64,000 nucleotides of DNA, taken from contig NZ_JAAIXZ010000012.1 in the NCBI RefSeq assembly GCF_010894435.1, positions 1-64,000 on the forward strand. The letters run 5' to 3'. The notes below the pieces were generated by a model. The model saw only the letters and a program-made list of their open reading frames with translations. It was not told the DNA's origin and made no database searches. Below are positions 9,225 through 19,628 of the stretch, piece after piece (the first letter of the stretch is position 1; every line of letters starts with the position of its first letter). The DNA comes from Pyxidicoccus trucidator (GTDB taxonomy: Bacteria; Myxococcota; Myxococcia; Myxococcales; Myxococcaceae). Made by a program: the position numbers and the translations under genes.

Positions 9225-10144
9225 CAGACCTTCTCCGCGGCGACACGGCCGAACAGGCCGCCCGGCTTCACCAGCAGCACCAGGATGAGGAAGCCGAAGG
9301 CCACCGCGTCACGCCAGGTGCTGGCCGCGTAGCCCACCACGAACTCCTCCACCAGCCCCAGCACCAGCGCGCCCACCACCGCGCCCGGCACGTGGCCGAT
9401 GCCGCCAATCACCGCCGCCACGAAGGCCTTGAGGCCCACGTACAGCCCCATCAGCGGGCTCACCGACGTGTCCTTGATTGCGTAGAGCAGGCCCGCGCCG
9501 GCCGCCAGCGCGCTGCTGAGCATGAACGTCAGGGCAATCACCCGGTCCGTGGGGATGCCCATCAGCGCCGCCACGCGGTGGTCCCAGGACACCGCGCGCA
9601 TCGCCCGGCCGAAGCGCGTGCGGAACACGAGGTACTGGAGCCCCACCATCAGCGCCACCGCGATGGCGAGGCTGATGACCTGCCAGTTCCACACGACGAC
9701 GTCGCGGTCGCCGATGACAATCCACTCCTTCGGCTCGATGACCTCCGGGAAGGCGCGCGGGGACGCGCCCGGCAGGAAGCCGATGTCGAGCTGGAAGCCG
9801 TAGGACAGCGCGAAGGAGATGCCGATGGCGGTGATGAGCGCCGTCAGGCGGGGCTTCTCGCGCAGCGGCCGGTAGGCGAAGCGCTCGATGAGGAAGCCGA
9901 GCAGCCCGCAGCCCAGCATGGCCACCGCGAAGATGATCGCCACGCCCAGGAGCGAGCCGCGGACCTCGCGACCGAGCGCGAAGGCGGTGGCGTAGCCCAT
10001 GTAGACGCCGACCATCATGACGTCGCCATGGGCGAAGTTGATGAGCTTGAGGACGCCGTACACCATCGTGTAGCCGAGCGCGACGAGCGCGTAGATGGTG
10101 CCGGCGGCCAGGCCGTTGATGAGGTGCTGGAGGAGCTGCGCCAT
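9224..10144 (-). CDS. livH: Branched-chain amino-acid ABC transporter permease LivH
   Basis: Inner-membrane permease of 306 residues. It opens with the LivH pattern (QHLINGLAAGTIYALVALGY, then LINFAHGD) and has the permease loop GIPTDRVIALTF. The start codon shares its A with the livK stop (TAATG). It pairs with LivM. Confidence 0.93.
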   Translation of the reverse strand: MAQLLQHLINGLAAGTIYALVALGYTMVYGVLKLINFAHGDVMMVGVYMGYATAFALGREVRGSLLGVAIIFAVAMLGCGLLGFLIERFAYRPLREKPRLTALITAIGISFALSYGFQLDIGFLPGASPRAFPEVIEPKEWIVIGDRDVVVWNWQVISLAIAVALMVGLQYLVFRTRFGRAMRAVSWDHRVAALMGIPTDRVIALTFMLSSALAAGAGLLYAIKDTSVSPLMGLYVGLKAFVAAVIGGIGHVPGAVVGALVLGLVEEFVVGYAASTWRDAVAFGFLILVLLVKPGGLFGRVAAEKV

Positions 10145-11355
10145 TAGGGGTTGATGGTGGTGACGTACTGCGTCTTGCCGTCCCCGACCTTCAGGACGAC
10201 CGCGGACTTCACGGCGTTGCGCTTGTTGTCCAGGGTGATGGTGCCCGCCACGCCCGGGAAGTCCTTCGTCTGGGCGATGGCGTCTCGCACGGACGGGCCG
10301 GTGAGGTCCTTCGCCCGCTTGAGGGACTCAATCGCCACGCGGGCCGCGTCAAAGCCCAGCGCCGCCAGCGCGTCCGGCACGGCGCCGTAGGCGGCCTTGT
10401 AGTCGGCGATGAACTTCTGCACGCGGGGGTCCGGGTTGTCCGGCGAGTAGTGGTTGGAGAAGTAGCTGCCCTGGATGGCGGTGCCGCCCAGCTCGAAGAG
10501 CTTCTCGGAGTCCCAGCCGTCGCCGCCCATCAGCGGAACCTTGAGCCCCACCTCGCGCGCCTGGCGGGCGATGATGCCCACCTCGCTGTAGTAGCCCGGC
10601 ACGTAGATGCCGTCCGGCTGCGTCTTGCGGATGGCGGTGAGCTGCGCGCGGTAGTCCGTGTCGCCCTGGCTGTAGCTCTCCGTGGTGGCGACCTTGCCAC
10701 CCATCTCCGTGAACTTGCGGTTGAAGACGTCCGTGAGGCCGATGGAGTAGGCGCTCTTGTTGTCCTGGAGCACCGCCACCTTGCTCAGCTTCAAATCTTC
10801 CCGGGCGAACTTCGCCATCACGAAGCCCTGGAACGGGTCGATGAAGCAGATGCGGAAGATGAAGTCGCCCTTCTCCGTGACGGTGGGGTTGGTGGACGAG
10901 GGCGTAATCATCGGCACGCCCGCGGCCTGCGCCTTCTCCGCCATGGCCAGCGAGTTGGACGAGGCCACGTCGCCGAGGATGAGGACCACCTTGTCCTGCG
11001 TAATCAGGCGGGTGGCGGCCTGGGCGGCCTCCTCGGGCTTGCTCTGGTTGTCGTAGACGCGAATCGCCAGCTTCTTGCCATTCACGCCGCCCGCGGCGTT
11101 GGCCTCCTTGATGGCCATCTCGATGCCGTTGCGGGTGGAGATGCCGAAGGTGGCCTGGCCGCCGGTGAGCGCGCCCACCTGGCCGAGGAGGATGACGTCG
11201 GAGCCGGCGGGGGCGTCACCGCCCGGAGCCGGGGTGGCGGGCTGGCCCTGCTGCGCGGTCTGCGCGCCCTCCGTTGGGGCGGGCTGCGTCTTCTTCTCGC
11301 AGGCGGCCGCCAGGACGGCGAGCGCGGCGAGCAGCATCGGGGCAAGGCGTCGCAT
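10144..11355 (-). CDS. livK: Branched-chain amino-acid ABC transporter substrate-binding lipoprotein
   Basis: Solute-binding component of the importer (type I periplasmic-binding fold, LivK/LivJ family), about 403 residues. The ATG at 11355 follows GGAGG by 10 bases; the frame extends to 11388 but without a ribosome site. The signal peptide ends VLAAACEKK, a lipobox, so the protein is probably anchored in a membrane by lipid. After a Pro/Gln/Ala-rich linker comes the fold with VILLGQVGALTGG, the motif TPSSTNPTVTEKGDFIFR and PGYYSEVGIIARQA. It is the first gene of the operon, behind the promoter at 11398-11426. Confidence 0.92.
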   Translation of the reverse strand: MRRLAPMLLAALAVLAAACEKKTQPAPTEGAQTAQQGQPATPAPGGDAPAGSDVILLGQVGALTGGQATFGISTRNGIEMAIKEANAAGGVNGKKLAIRVYDNQSKPEEAAQAATRLITQDKVVLILGDVASSNSLAMAEKAQAAGVPMITPSSTNPTVTEKGDFIFRICFIDPFQGFVMAKFAREDLKLSKVAVLQDNKSAYSIGLTDVFNRKFTEMGGKVATTESYSQGDTDYRAQLTAIRKTQPDGIYVPGYYSEVGIIARQAREVGLKVPLMGGDGWDSEKLFELGGTAIQGSYFSNHYSPDNPDPRVQKFIADYKAAYGAVPDALAALGFDAARVAIESLKRAKDLTGPSVRDAIAQTKDFPGVAGTITLDNKRNAVKSAVVLKVGDGKTQYVTTINP

Positions 11356-11397
11356 GCGGGGCTTCCCTCCAAGGGGGGATGACTGCAAAGCCCCGGT

Positions 11398-11426
11398 TTT
11401 CTAGGGGAGCCCCTTCCATGGGTCAA
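11398..11426 (-). promoter_or_regulatory. Sigma-70-like promoter of the liv operon
   Basis: On the minus strand a TTGACC box (11421-11426) and a TAGAAA box (11398-11403) are separated by exactly 17 bases, 43 bases upstream of the livK ATG. It is the clearest housekeeping-type promoter in the window. Confidence 0.65.
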
Positions 11427-11477
11427 GCTTGCAACCGAGGCCCCCCGCGTGCACACACCCGCCGTGCGGTGCGTCAG

Positions 11478-12185
11478 TCAGGAGTGGAGCCCATCCACCG
11501 GGCCTTCATGGAGCACCTCGCCCCGCTCCTCCACCTCCGCTGTCTCCCGGCGAACGGTGGTGTGCACCTGCCGCAGCTCCTCCTGGGTCGTCTTGGCGAG
11601 GGTGACCTCCTGCCAGACGTGGGCCGTCTTGGTGAACTCCACCCGCTCCTCGTACAGGGGGATGATGAAGGTGCTCTCCTCGAAGGGCACCACCCCGCCC
11701 GGCACCGGCCGGCCCTCCGCCGCCCGGGGGCGCTCGCTGCCCGGCTCCGCGGCCGGCAACCGCTCCACCACCAGCTCCTCGCGGCGCACGGGGATGGAGA
11801 AGTGCTTCACCTCCGTGCGCACCACCTTGTGGACGCGCAGCTGTCCCACCTCGTGCGGCACCGTGCGGGGGACGGCCTCCTCATGGGCCAGGGGGATGAC
11901 GATGTCCTGCGACTCCCCGAAGCCGTGGGTCCGCAGCGTCTCCGGGCGCCGGGCGTCCACCTCCGCGCGGGAGCCCGGCCCGGGCGCCACCTCGTCCCGG
12001 GTGAGGCCCAGGTGCACCTCGCCGTCGCGCACCGTCACCACGTCTCCATAGCGGGCCACATAGTCCCGCGCGCGCAGCACCCCGCGCTCGACGACGAAGG
12101 TGTCCGCGCCGCAGCCCACCACGGTGCCCAGCCGTGCGCCGTCCGCCGTGAAGACCCGCATCCCTTCCTGAACGTCCCAACGCAT
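11478..12185 (-). CDS. PRC-barrel/DUF2382-like stress protein
   Basis: About 235 residues from the ATG at 12185, which has GAGGAG 6 bases upstream; the frame is open farther up but that part lacks a ribosome site. Residues 1-65 look like a PRC-barrel (MRWDVQEGMRVFTADGARLG). The rest is a charged DUF2382/YsnF-like region with repeated patterns such as IPVRREELVVER and IIPLYEERVEF. DUF2382 proteins are linked to general stress in other bacteria; the molecular role is unknown. It resembles the divergent protein at 13123-13953 in both domains, so the two are probably paralogues. Confidence 0.75.
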   Translation of the reverse strand: MRWDVQEGMRVFTADGARLGTVVGCGADTFVVERGVLRARDYVARYGDVVTVRDGEVHLGLTRDEVAPGPGSRAEVDARRPETLRTHGFGESQDIVIPLAHEEAVPRTVPHEVGQLRVHKVVRTEVKHFSIPVRREELVVERLPAAEPGSERPRAAEGRPVPGGVVPFEESTFIIPLYEERVEFTKTAHVWQEVTLAKTTQEELRQVHTTVRRETAEVEERGEVLHEGPVDGLHS

Positions 12186-12227
12186 CAGGTGCTCCTCTCG
12201 AGTCGGCACGAGGCCCGGCGGACTTTG

Positions 12228-12263
12228 GATGAACCCGGGGATGAACCCGGGGATGAACCCGGG
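12228..12263. repeat. Three 12-bp direct repeats
   Basis: GATGAACCCGGG occurs three times head to tail, without a mismatch, in the gap between the stop of the small membrane protein and the start of the DUF2382-like gene. Each unit ends in the palindrome CCCGGG. Function unknown; it could be a slippage tract or a regulator site array. Confidence 0.6.
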
Positions 12264-12264
12264 C

Positions 12265-12774
12265 TCACCCGGGGGTGGACGCCAGCGCCTCGTGCCAGGG
12301 TTGTTCCCTGCCGCTGGGCCCCCGCCGGGGCCTCCACTCCGCCGTCCGGGGCACCTCGTGTCCGGACGCCTCCGGCTGCGTCGGCGCGCGCGGCGCCAGC
12401 ACCGCCAGCCGCCGTCGCCGCCGGGCCTCCCTGCGCCGGTCCGCCATCGGCTCGTCCGCGTCCTCCTCCGTGCCTTCCAGGGAGGAGGCGTCCGGAAGCT
12501 CGGGACGGGCCGGCGCCTCCAGGAGAGGCTCGGCCGGAGCCCCGGCCTTCTGCCCGGGGGCATCCTGGAGCCTGCGGCGCGCGAGCCCTCCGGCCACCAG
12601 CGCCCCCAGCAGTCCCGCCGTCCAGCCCACGCTGGCCGGGGAGCCTCCCTGCCGCAGGTGGAGGAACCGGCGCAGGCCTCCAAGCAGGAAGGGGGCTCCC
12701 ACGCCCGCCGCCGCGCCGCCCAGCAACAGCTCGCTCCAGCTTCCCCGCCGCATGCGCTGCTCATGGGTGCTCAT
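12265..12774 (-). CDS. Small membrane protein of unknown function
   Basis: Not recognised. 169 residues from the ATG at 12774. Two short hydrophobic Gly/Ala/Leu-rich segments (LLLGGAAAGVGAPFLLGGL and GLLGALVAGGL) near the N-terminus could span the membrane. The rest is a hydrophilic tail with many Arg, Pro and Glu residues, including RRREARRRRRL. It is the promoter-proximal gene of a leftward pair with the DUF2382-like gene (79-base gap holding the 12-bp repeats). The farther upstream part of the frame, to 13062, has no coding character and is left out. Confidence 0.6.
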   Translation of the reverse strand: MSTHEQRMRRGSWSELLLGGAAAGVGAPFLLGGLRRFLHLRQGGSPASVGWTAGLLGALVAGGLARRRLQDAPGQKAGAPAEPLLEAPARPELPDASSLEGTEEDADEPMADRRREARRRRRLAVLAPRAPTQPEASGHEVPRTAEWRPRRGPSGREQPWHEALASTPG

Positions 12775-13122
12775 CAAGGTCTCCCGCGTGGGCACTCGCG
12801 ACCTGTCGGGACGCGCGTACCGAAGGTGGGGTGGTCCGTCACGTGGTGGAAAGCCCCGGCCCCGGACACCCGCCTGACGGCGTGTTCCCTGCCCTGAGAG
12901 GGGGCGAGGAGGCATGCGTGCGTTCGGGCGGGCAGGCGCGTTGGCGAGCCCTCTCGCGGCGATGCCCGTCCACTGTCGTTCCGCCCACCCGCTCCCACCT
13001 TCCCGGTTGAAGCCCGGGGCGCATGCCACCCCCGGCCTCGTGCAGGGGCGCGAGGCAGGCAATCACCAGGGCTTGGGGGAGGCCGCCCCGGCACACCCCA
13101 CCCTGGTTACAAGGAGCCAGCC
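12775..13122. other. Divergent intergenic region, no gene seen
   Basis: The 348 bases between the leftward membrane-protein gene and the rightward DUF2382-like gene must hold both promoters. I see no convincing -35/-10 pair, no ECF-type motif and no supported small gene; the open frames here have no ribosome sites and look like G+C-rich chance frames. An AAGGAG ribosome site precedes the ATG at 13123. Confidence 0.5.
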
Positions 13123-13953
13123 ATGTTCCAGCGTACCGATGTGAGAGAAGGAATGGTCGTCCGCAGCATCGACGGCGAGAAGCTCGGCAAGGTCTTCGCC
13201 GTGGGCGACGGCGAGTTCCACATCGAGAAGGGCCTCTTCTTCCCGAAGGACTATCTGGTCCGGTACACGGAGATCAGCGACATCCGCGCCGGCGAAATCA
13301 TCCTCAACCACGGCAAGGAAGCGCTGAACAGCCTGTCGCGTGACGACAACCGCTACGGCACGACGGCGGGCATGGGCGTACCGGCCACGGGGAGCACCGC
13401 CACGGGCTACGACTCCACGGGGCTGGGCACGAGCGCGGACACCCTGGGGACGCGGGACACGTCGCTGTCCGGCAGCGGCCTGGGCACCGACACCCGCATG
13501 GGGCTCGGCGGCGAGCGCACCGTGACGGGCCGCACGGAGGACATCGCCATCCCCGTACACAAGGAGGAGCTGGACGTCCTCAAGCGCGAGACGCAGGCCG
13601 GCGAGGTCCGCGTCCGCAAGGACGTCGTCGAGGAGGAGAAGGTGGTGGACGTCCCGGTACGCCGCGAGCGCGTACGCGTGGAGCGCCGCGACGTGAGCCC
13701 GGACCGCCCGGCGATGAACGCCTCCTTCCAGGAAGAGACGGTCGTCGTCCCGCTGCGCGCCGAGGAGGTGGAGGTCCAGAAGCGCGCCGTGGTGGACGAG
13801 GAGGTCATCATCCACAAGGACGCCATCGAGGAGGAGCGCCGCGTCGCGGAGAGCGTCCGCCGCGAGGACGTCAGCGTCCGCACCGACGGGGACGTGGAAG
13901 GCTCGCGCACCCTGAACGCGCCCACGGATGACCCGCTCAAGCGCGGCTACTGA
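13123..13953 (+). CDS. PRC-barrel and DUF2382 (YsnF/AvaK-like) stress protein
   Basis: 276 residues. Residues 1-70 form a PRC-barrel-like unit (DVREGMVVRSIDGEKLGKVF). A Gly/Thr/Ser-rich linker follows (about 75-135), then a highly charged DUF2382 domain with alternating motifs IPVHKEELDVLKRE, VPVRRERVRVERR and VPLRAEEVEVQKR. Start chosen for the AAGGAG 9 bases upstream. It is divergent from, and similar in design to, the protein at 11478-12185. DUF2382 proteins are stress-related in several phyla; no enzymatic motif is visible. Confidence 0.82.
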   Translation: MFQRTDVREGMVVRSIDGEKLGKVFAVGDGEFHIEKGLFFPKDYLVRYTEISDIRAGEIILNHGKEALNSLSRDDNRYGTTAGMGVPATGSTATGYDSTGLGTSADTLGTRDTSLSGSGLGTDTRMGLGGERTVTGRTEDIAIPVHKEELDVLKRETQAGEVRVRKDVVEEEKVVDVPVRRERVRVERRDVSPDRPAMNASFQEETVVVPLRAEEVEVQKRAVVDEEVIIHKDAIEEERRVAESVRREDVSVRTDGDVEGSRTLNAPTDDPLKRGY

Positions 13954-14019
13954 GCCGTCGTACGCGGCGGCACAACCCCCGGGGCCCCCGGACCCTGGGG
14001 CGTCACGCCGTGACGCGAC

Positions 14020-14042
14020 ATGAAGCCGTGAAGCCGTGAAGC
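14020..14042 (+). repeat. Short TGAAGCCG direct repeats
   Basis: TGAAGCCG occurs three times in succession (last copy ends GCC) just before the terminator hairpin. Probably slippage; no function evident. Confidence 0.45.
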
Positions 14043-14043
14043 C

Positions 14044-14082
14044 AGCCCCCGGCCTCCCCTGTGAGGAGCGGGGGCTTTCTTC
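14044..14082 (+). terminator. Intrinsic terminator after the DUF2382 gene
   Basis: AGCCCCCG (14044-14051) pairs perfectly with CGGGGGCT (14069-14076), with an inner CCTC/GAGG stem, followed by TTTCTT. It lies between two convergent genes and could serve both. It is the best-formed terminator in the window. Confidence 0.75.
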
Positions 14083-14092
14083 GTCCGGAGCG

Positions 14093-15616
14093 TCAGCGCG
14101 CGGACTTCCGGGGGGGAGGGCGCACCTGCGTCTCCTCGCCCTCGATGCCCACCGGCACGCCCGGCCTGCCGGCCGCCTCGGTGCGGTCCAGCCGGTTGAA
14201 CTCGCGCAGCCGGTCCGGGAAGTGCCGCGAGGTGAGCCGCGACAGCTCCACGTCCTTCGCCGGGCGGCACACGTCCGCCAGCCGCTCCGCCATCTCCAGG
14301 GCGCTGCCGAAGCGCGCCTGCGGCTGCTTGGCCAGCGCCACCTCCAGCACGTCCCACAGGGGCAGCGGCAGGGCGTCCGGCCGGGGCAGCCGCTCGTCGC
14401 AGATGGCCTGCATGGAGGCCAGCTCGTCCCCGCGGTCGAACGCGCGGCGCCCGGTGAGCGCCTCGTAGAGGATGAGGCCCATGGCGAACAAGTCACTGCG
14501 CGCGTCCAGCCGCTGGCCCCGCGCCTGCTCCGGCGACATGTACAGCGGCTTGCCCTTGACGATTCCCGGCAGCGTCACCGTGCGCTGCGCCCGCGCCTTG
14601 GCCACGCCGAAGTCCAGCACCTTCACCCGCCCGTCGAACCCCACCATGAGGTTGTGCGGGGACAAGTCCCGGTGCACCAGCTGCAGCGGAGCGCCGTCCT
14701 CGCCCTTGAGGCCGTGCGCCGCGTGCAGCCCCTGCAGGGCCTGCACCACCACCGCCACCGCCGCCGCCGGCTCCAGCGGCCCCTTGAGGAAGCGGATGAG
14801 CCGGTCCAGGTCCACGCCGCGCACCAGCTCCATGGCGATGTAGTACGCGCCCTGCGCCTCGCCGAAGTCGTAGACGTGGACGAGGTTGGGGTGCGACAGC
14901 CGCAGGCCGATGCGCGCCTCGTCCAGGAACTGCTGGACGATGGAGGGGTCCGCCGTCAGGTGCGGGAGGATGCGCTTGAGCGCCACCAGCCGGCCCAGCC
15001 CCTCCGGCCCGCGCGCCCGCGCCACCAGCACCTGCGCCATGCCGCCGGTGCCCAGCGGCGTCACCACCTCGTACTTGCCGATGCGGCCGCGGGGCACCGG
15101 CGTGTCGTCCAGCGACAGCTCGTCCAGCCGCTCCAGCGCGCTCCGCCCGTCGGTGAGGGCCAGGAAGCTCAGCACCGCCGTGTCGAGCTGCTCGCCGATG
15201 GCCTCCACCAGCTTCATCACCAGCCCGCCGCCGTCCTCGAAGCCGCCCTCCACCGCCAGCCCCAGGCCCCCCAGCTCCAGCTTCCCCAGCTTCAGCCGGG
15301 TGCAGAAGAGCATCCGCCCGTTCTTCAGCCGGCGCGGCCCCGTCCAGTGCGCCGCCTCGAAGACGTCCACGCCCAAATCCCCCAGCACGCGCGTCAGCAC
15401 CGGGCCCCGCGTGCCTCGCAGGGACACGAAGCCCGCGGGCGCGTGCACCATCCGCGCGCACTGCGTGAGGAACACGTCGAGCCCGGCGTCCAAATCAAGC
15501 CCGCGCTCCAGGCAGTCCTCCAGGATGTCGTCCGACATCCGGTGGACGGCCACCAGGCCGCGCAGGAACGCGACCTCTGTCTGCAATGAAGGGAATTCCA
15601 CGGGTGCATTCAACAC
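14093..15616 (-). CDS. GAF-like/Ser-Thr protein kinase
   Basis: About 507 residues. Residues 1-180 look like a GAF-type sensory domain (FVSLRGTRG, FEAAHWTG), and residues 195-460 a protein kinase domain. The glycine loop is LGTGGMAQVLVAR, the ATP lysine VALKR, the catalytic loop VHRDLSPHN and the metal motif DFG, followed by YMSPEQARG. The lysine usual in HRDLKPxN is serine here, a variant frequent in myxobacterial kinases and compatible with the rest of the active site. The GTG start at 15616 has no clear ribosome site; a GTG five codons later is possible. Probably cytosolic. Substrates unknown. Confidence 0.82.
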   Translation of the reverse strand: MLNAPVEFPSLQTEVAFLRGLVAVHRMSDDILEDCLERGLDLDAGLDVFLTQCARMVHAPAGFVSLRGTRGPVLTRVLGDLGVDVFEAAHWTGPRRLKNGRMLFCTRLKLGKLELGGLGLAVEGGFEDGGGLVMKLVEAIGEQLDTAVLSFLALTDGRSALERLDELSLDDTPVPRGRIGKYEVVTPLGTGGMAQVLVARARGPEGLGRLVALKRILPHLTADPSIVQQFLDEARIGLRLSHPNLVHVYDFGEAQGAYYIAMELVRGVDLDRLIRFLKGPLEPAAAVAVVVQALQGLHAAHGLKGEDGAPLQLVHRDLSPHNLMVGFDGRVKVLDFGVAKARAQRTVTLPGIVKGKPLYMSPEQARGQRLDARSDLFAMGLILYEALTGRRAFDRGDELASMQAICDERLPRPDALPLPLWDVLEVALAKQPQARFGSALEMAERLADVCRPAKDVELSRLTSRHFPDRLREFNRLDRTEAAGRPGVPVGIEGEETQVRPPPRKSAR

Positions 15617-15654
15617 CCGCGGGCGCCAGTCCGGGAAGACGGGGTACGGCGGGA

Positions 15655-15948
15655 CTACACGCGCTCCCGGTCCTTCAGGGGAACACCGGAGGGCAGGTGC
15701 TCGGACGAGCCCTGGCGCAGCATGGGATGGCGCTCGTCCAGGAGGCCGTGGGCCTCCAGCACCCGTTCCAGATGCGCCACGCGCTCACGCAGCAGCGCCG
15801 TGTCGGTGACGCCAAGCTGCGCCTCACGCAGGCGGATGAAGGCCTCCACCAGCGGCTTGAGGGAGAAACGCAGCGTGAGCCCCGCGAAGGGGATGCCAAT
15901 CGTCATGGCGACGATGAGCACGGTGACGATGGCTTCGGTGGGGTCCAT
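15655..15948 (-). CDS. Small inner-membrane protein
   Basis: Not recognised. 97 residues from the ATG at 15948. Residues 5-27 are a strong transmembrane helix (IVTVLIVAMTIGIPFAGL); the rest is a charged, probably helical, cytoplasmic tail with heptad-like Leu spacing (LLRERVAHLERVLEAHGLL). It lies 38 bases upstream of the GAF-kinase gene, reading the same way, so the two could be co-transcribed. Confidence 0.6.
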   Translation of the reverse strand: MDPTEAIVTVLIVAMTIGIPFAGLTLRFSLKPLVEAFIRLREAQLGVTDTALLRERVAHLERVLEAHGLLDERHPMLRQGSSEHLPSGVPLKDRERV

Positions 15949-16025
15949 GGCGGTGCCTCGGGCGGACGACGGGGTCACCGCAGTCTACGCCCGGGCGTGG
16001 AAACCATTGCAGGCCCCCGGAGAGG

Positions 16026-16044
16026 CGGGCCCGGCCGGGGCCCG
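16026..16044 (-). terminator. Candidate terminator after dnaK
   Basis: CGGGCCC (16026-16032) and GGGCCCG (16038-16044) form a 7-bp stem with a 5-base loop directly past the dnaK stop. No T-run is visible. Confidence 0.45.
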
Positions 16045-16046
16045 GC

Positions 16047-17870
<1,824 letters not shown>

Positions 17871-17875
17871 GATGG

Positions 17876-18766
17876 TTACTGACTCCCCCCGGGAGAATCC
17901 TCGGGCTTCGGGGGCACGGTGGTCCCCTCTGCGACAGACGTGGAGGCCGACGCGGCCTCCGTGGACTCGCTGGCCGCGGGCGAGACAGGCTCGGCCACGG
18001 GCGCGACAGGCTCGGCCACGGGCTCGGGCGCGCGCGCGACGACGACCATGGCCGGACGCACCAGCCGCTCATTGAGGAAGAAGCCGCGGACGACCTCGAA
18101 CACCACGTGGCCGGCGGGCACCTCCGCCGTCTCCACCTGCTGAATCGCCTCGTGCATGCGCGGGTCGAACGGCTGGCCCTTCGCGCTGAAGGCCTTCACG
18201 CCATGGCGGCCGAGCGCGTCCTCGAAGGACTTGCGCGTCATGGCCACGCCCTTCTGGAAGCTGTCGATGTCCGGGGACTTCGAGGCCGCGTCGAGCGCGC
18301 GGTCCAGGTTGTCCATGACGGGGAGCAGGTCCTTGAGCAGCTTCTCCGAACCGAAGCGCTGGACCTCCTCCTTCTCCTTCTGCGCGCGCTTGCGGTAGTT
18401 CTCCAGGTCGGCCGCGGCGCGGACGGTGCGCTCCTGCGCGTCCTTGGTGCGCTCGTGCGTCTCGCGCAGGCGCTCCATCGTCTCGCGACTCTTGGCCTGG
18501 CTGAACTCGAGCTGTGCCTTGAGCGACTCCACCTCCTGCCGCAGCGCCGCCACTTCCTCGGACGGTGCCACGGCGGGAGCCGCGCCATCCTCGGCAGGAG
18601 GCGCCTCCTCGGTGGATTCCGCGGAGGCCGGGTCCGAGGCTTGCACCTCGATGACCGTCACCTCTTCCTCATCGTCCATGTGACGCTCGACGCTGGCGAC
18701 CGCCGCGTCGATGACGTCCTGCCCGATGTCCGTCTGGATGCTGCCCTTCTCGTTCGAGCCGGCCAC
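17876..18766 (-). CDS. grpE: GrpE nucleotide exchange factor, GrpS-like
   Basis: Nucleotide exchange factor for the DnaK encoded next. The GrpE core lies in the middle: a long coiled coil (about residues 70-130), [30 protein letters not shown], and the beta domain [22 protein letters not shown]. It is longer than usual (about 296 residues) because of an acidic N-terminal extension and an Ala/Pro/Glu-rich C-terminal tail. Start uncertain: the GTG at 18766 (reading [10 protein letters not shown]) is preferred; the frame stays open to a TTG at 18802. It is the first gene of a grpE-dnaK operon. Confidence 0.88.
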   Translation of the reverse strand: MAGSNEKGSIQTDIGQDVIDAAVASVERHMDDEEEVTVIEVQASDPASAESTEEAPPAEDGAAPAVAPSEEVAALRQEVESLKAQLEFSQAKSRETMERLRETHERTKDAQERTVRAAADLENYRKRAQKEKEEVQRFGSEKLLKDLLPVMDNLDRALDAASKSPDIDSFQKGVAMTRKSFEDALGRHGVKAFSAKGQPFDPRMHEAIQQVETAEVPAGHVVFEVVRGFFLNERLVRPAMVVVARAPEPVAEPVAPVAEPVSPAASESTEAASASTSVAEGTTVPPKPEDSPGGSQ

Positions 18767-18870
18767 GGCGCGCACTATGTCACGCGCTCGGGGCCGTTCC
18801 AACTGGCGGAAACGACTGGCAGAACCCAGCCCCGGGGTGCGAGCGGGCTGGCTTCACACCTGACGGAACT

Positions 18871-19389
18871 TCACGCTCCGGCGGTGGGCTTCTTCGCCCG
18901 GCCAATCGTCTTCTTGGAACTCGAAGCACCCTTCTTCGCGGCCTTGGCCGCTGGACGGGCGACGGGGCTCTTGGCGGCGGCCTTCTTGCGGCCAATCGAC
19001 TTGGGAGCGGCCTTCTTCGCGGCGCGGGTGTCTGCCTTGGGCGTCCCGGCGGCGGGCGTGGAGGCGGGGGGCTTGGTGGCGGTGGAGGCCGTGCTGGCCT
19101 TCGGGCCCGCGCCCTCCTGTCCGGCGTCCTCGGGCTTGAAGGCGCGCTCGACGGCGCCCTCGACCTGACGCACGGCGGTCTCAATCTTCTCCGTCGCCAC
19201 CTTGCTGGTGGTGGCGGCCCAGGTGCGCAGCTGCTCCAGGCCCTCCTTCACCTTGGCCTGCTTCTGCGGGTCCTTCACCTCCTGGAGAAGGCGCTGGGCC
19301 TCACCGCGCAGGTCATCGGTGGTGCGCTTGAGCTCGTCACCGGTGCGCTTGAGGAAGTCCATCAGCTGCTTGTCCCACTTCTCGGCCAT
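18871..19389 (-). CDS. Phasin-like protein with histone-H1-like tail
   Basis: 172 residues from the ATG at 19389, which follows GGAGG by 8 bases. Residues 1-90 are an amphipathic helical region (KQLMDFLKRTGDELKRTTDD, then WAATTSKVATEKIETAV) like phasins or apolipoprotein-like coat proteins. Residues 100-172 are a Lys/Ala/Pro-rich tail with KKAAAKS and AAKKGAS units, as in H1-like DNA-binding tails. It may bind DNA, granules or membranes; function unknown. It lies just upstream of grpE on the same strand. Confidence 0.65.
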   Translation of the reverse strand: MAEKWDKQLMDFLKRTGDELKRTTDDLRGEAQRLLQEVKDPQKQAKVKEGLEQLRTWAATTSKVATEKIETAVRQVEGAVERAFKPEDAGQEGAGPKASTASTATKPPASTPAAGTPKADTRAAKKAAPKSIGRKKAAAKSPVARPAAKAAKKGASSSKKTIGRAKKPTAGA

Positions 19390-19628
19390 TGCTGTGTCCT
19401 CCGTGGGGCGACGGGGCCCCCTTCGAATCATTCCACTTCACGCCCACGGGGAGCGCAAAACCTTCCTGGGCTTTCTGGAATCACGCATGAGGGGCGTGTC
19501 GATTGCCTTTCGCCAGGAAGGGGCGTGTGGCGCATGTGTCACGAGCCCGTGCACGCGCGGGCCGGGAAGCGGTAGAGTTCGCCCGTTTCGGGTTCCCCTC
19601 CCTGGAGCCCGCGCCGGAGCCCGTCGAC

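Noticed and set aside
15655-15978. Longer form of the small membrane protein starting at 15978
   Set aside because: The ATG at 15948 gives the helix at the N-terminus; the extra residues have no support.
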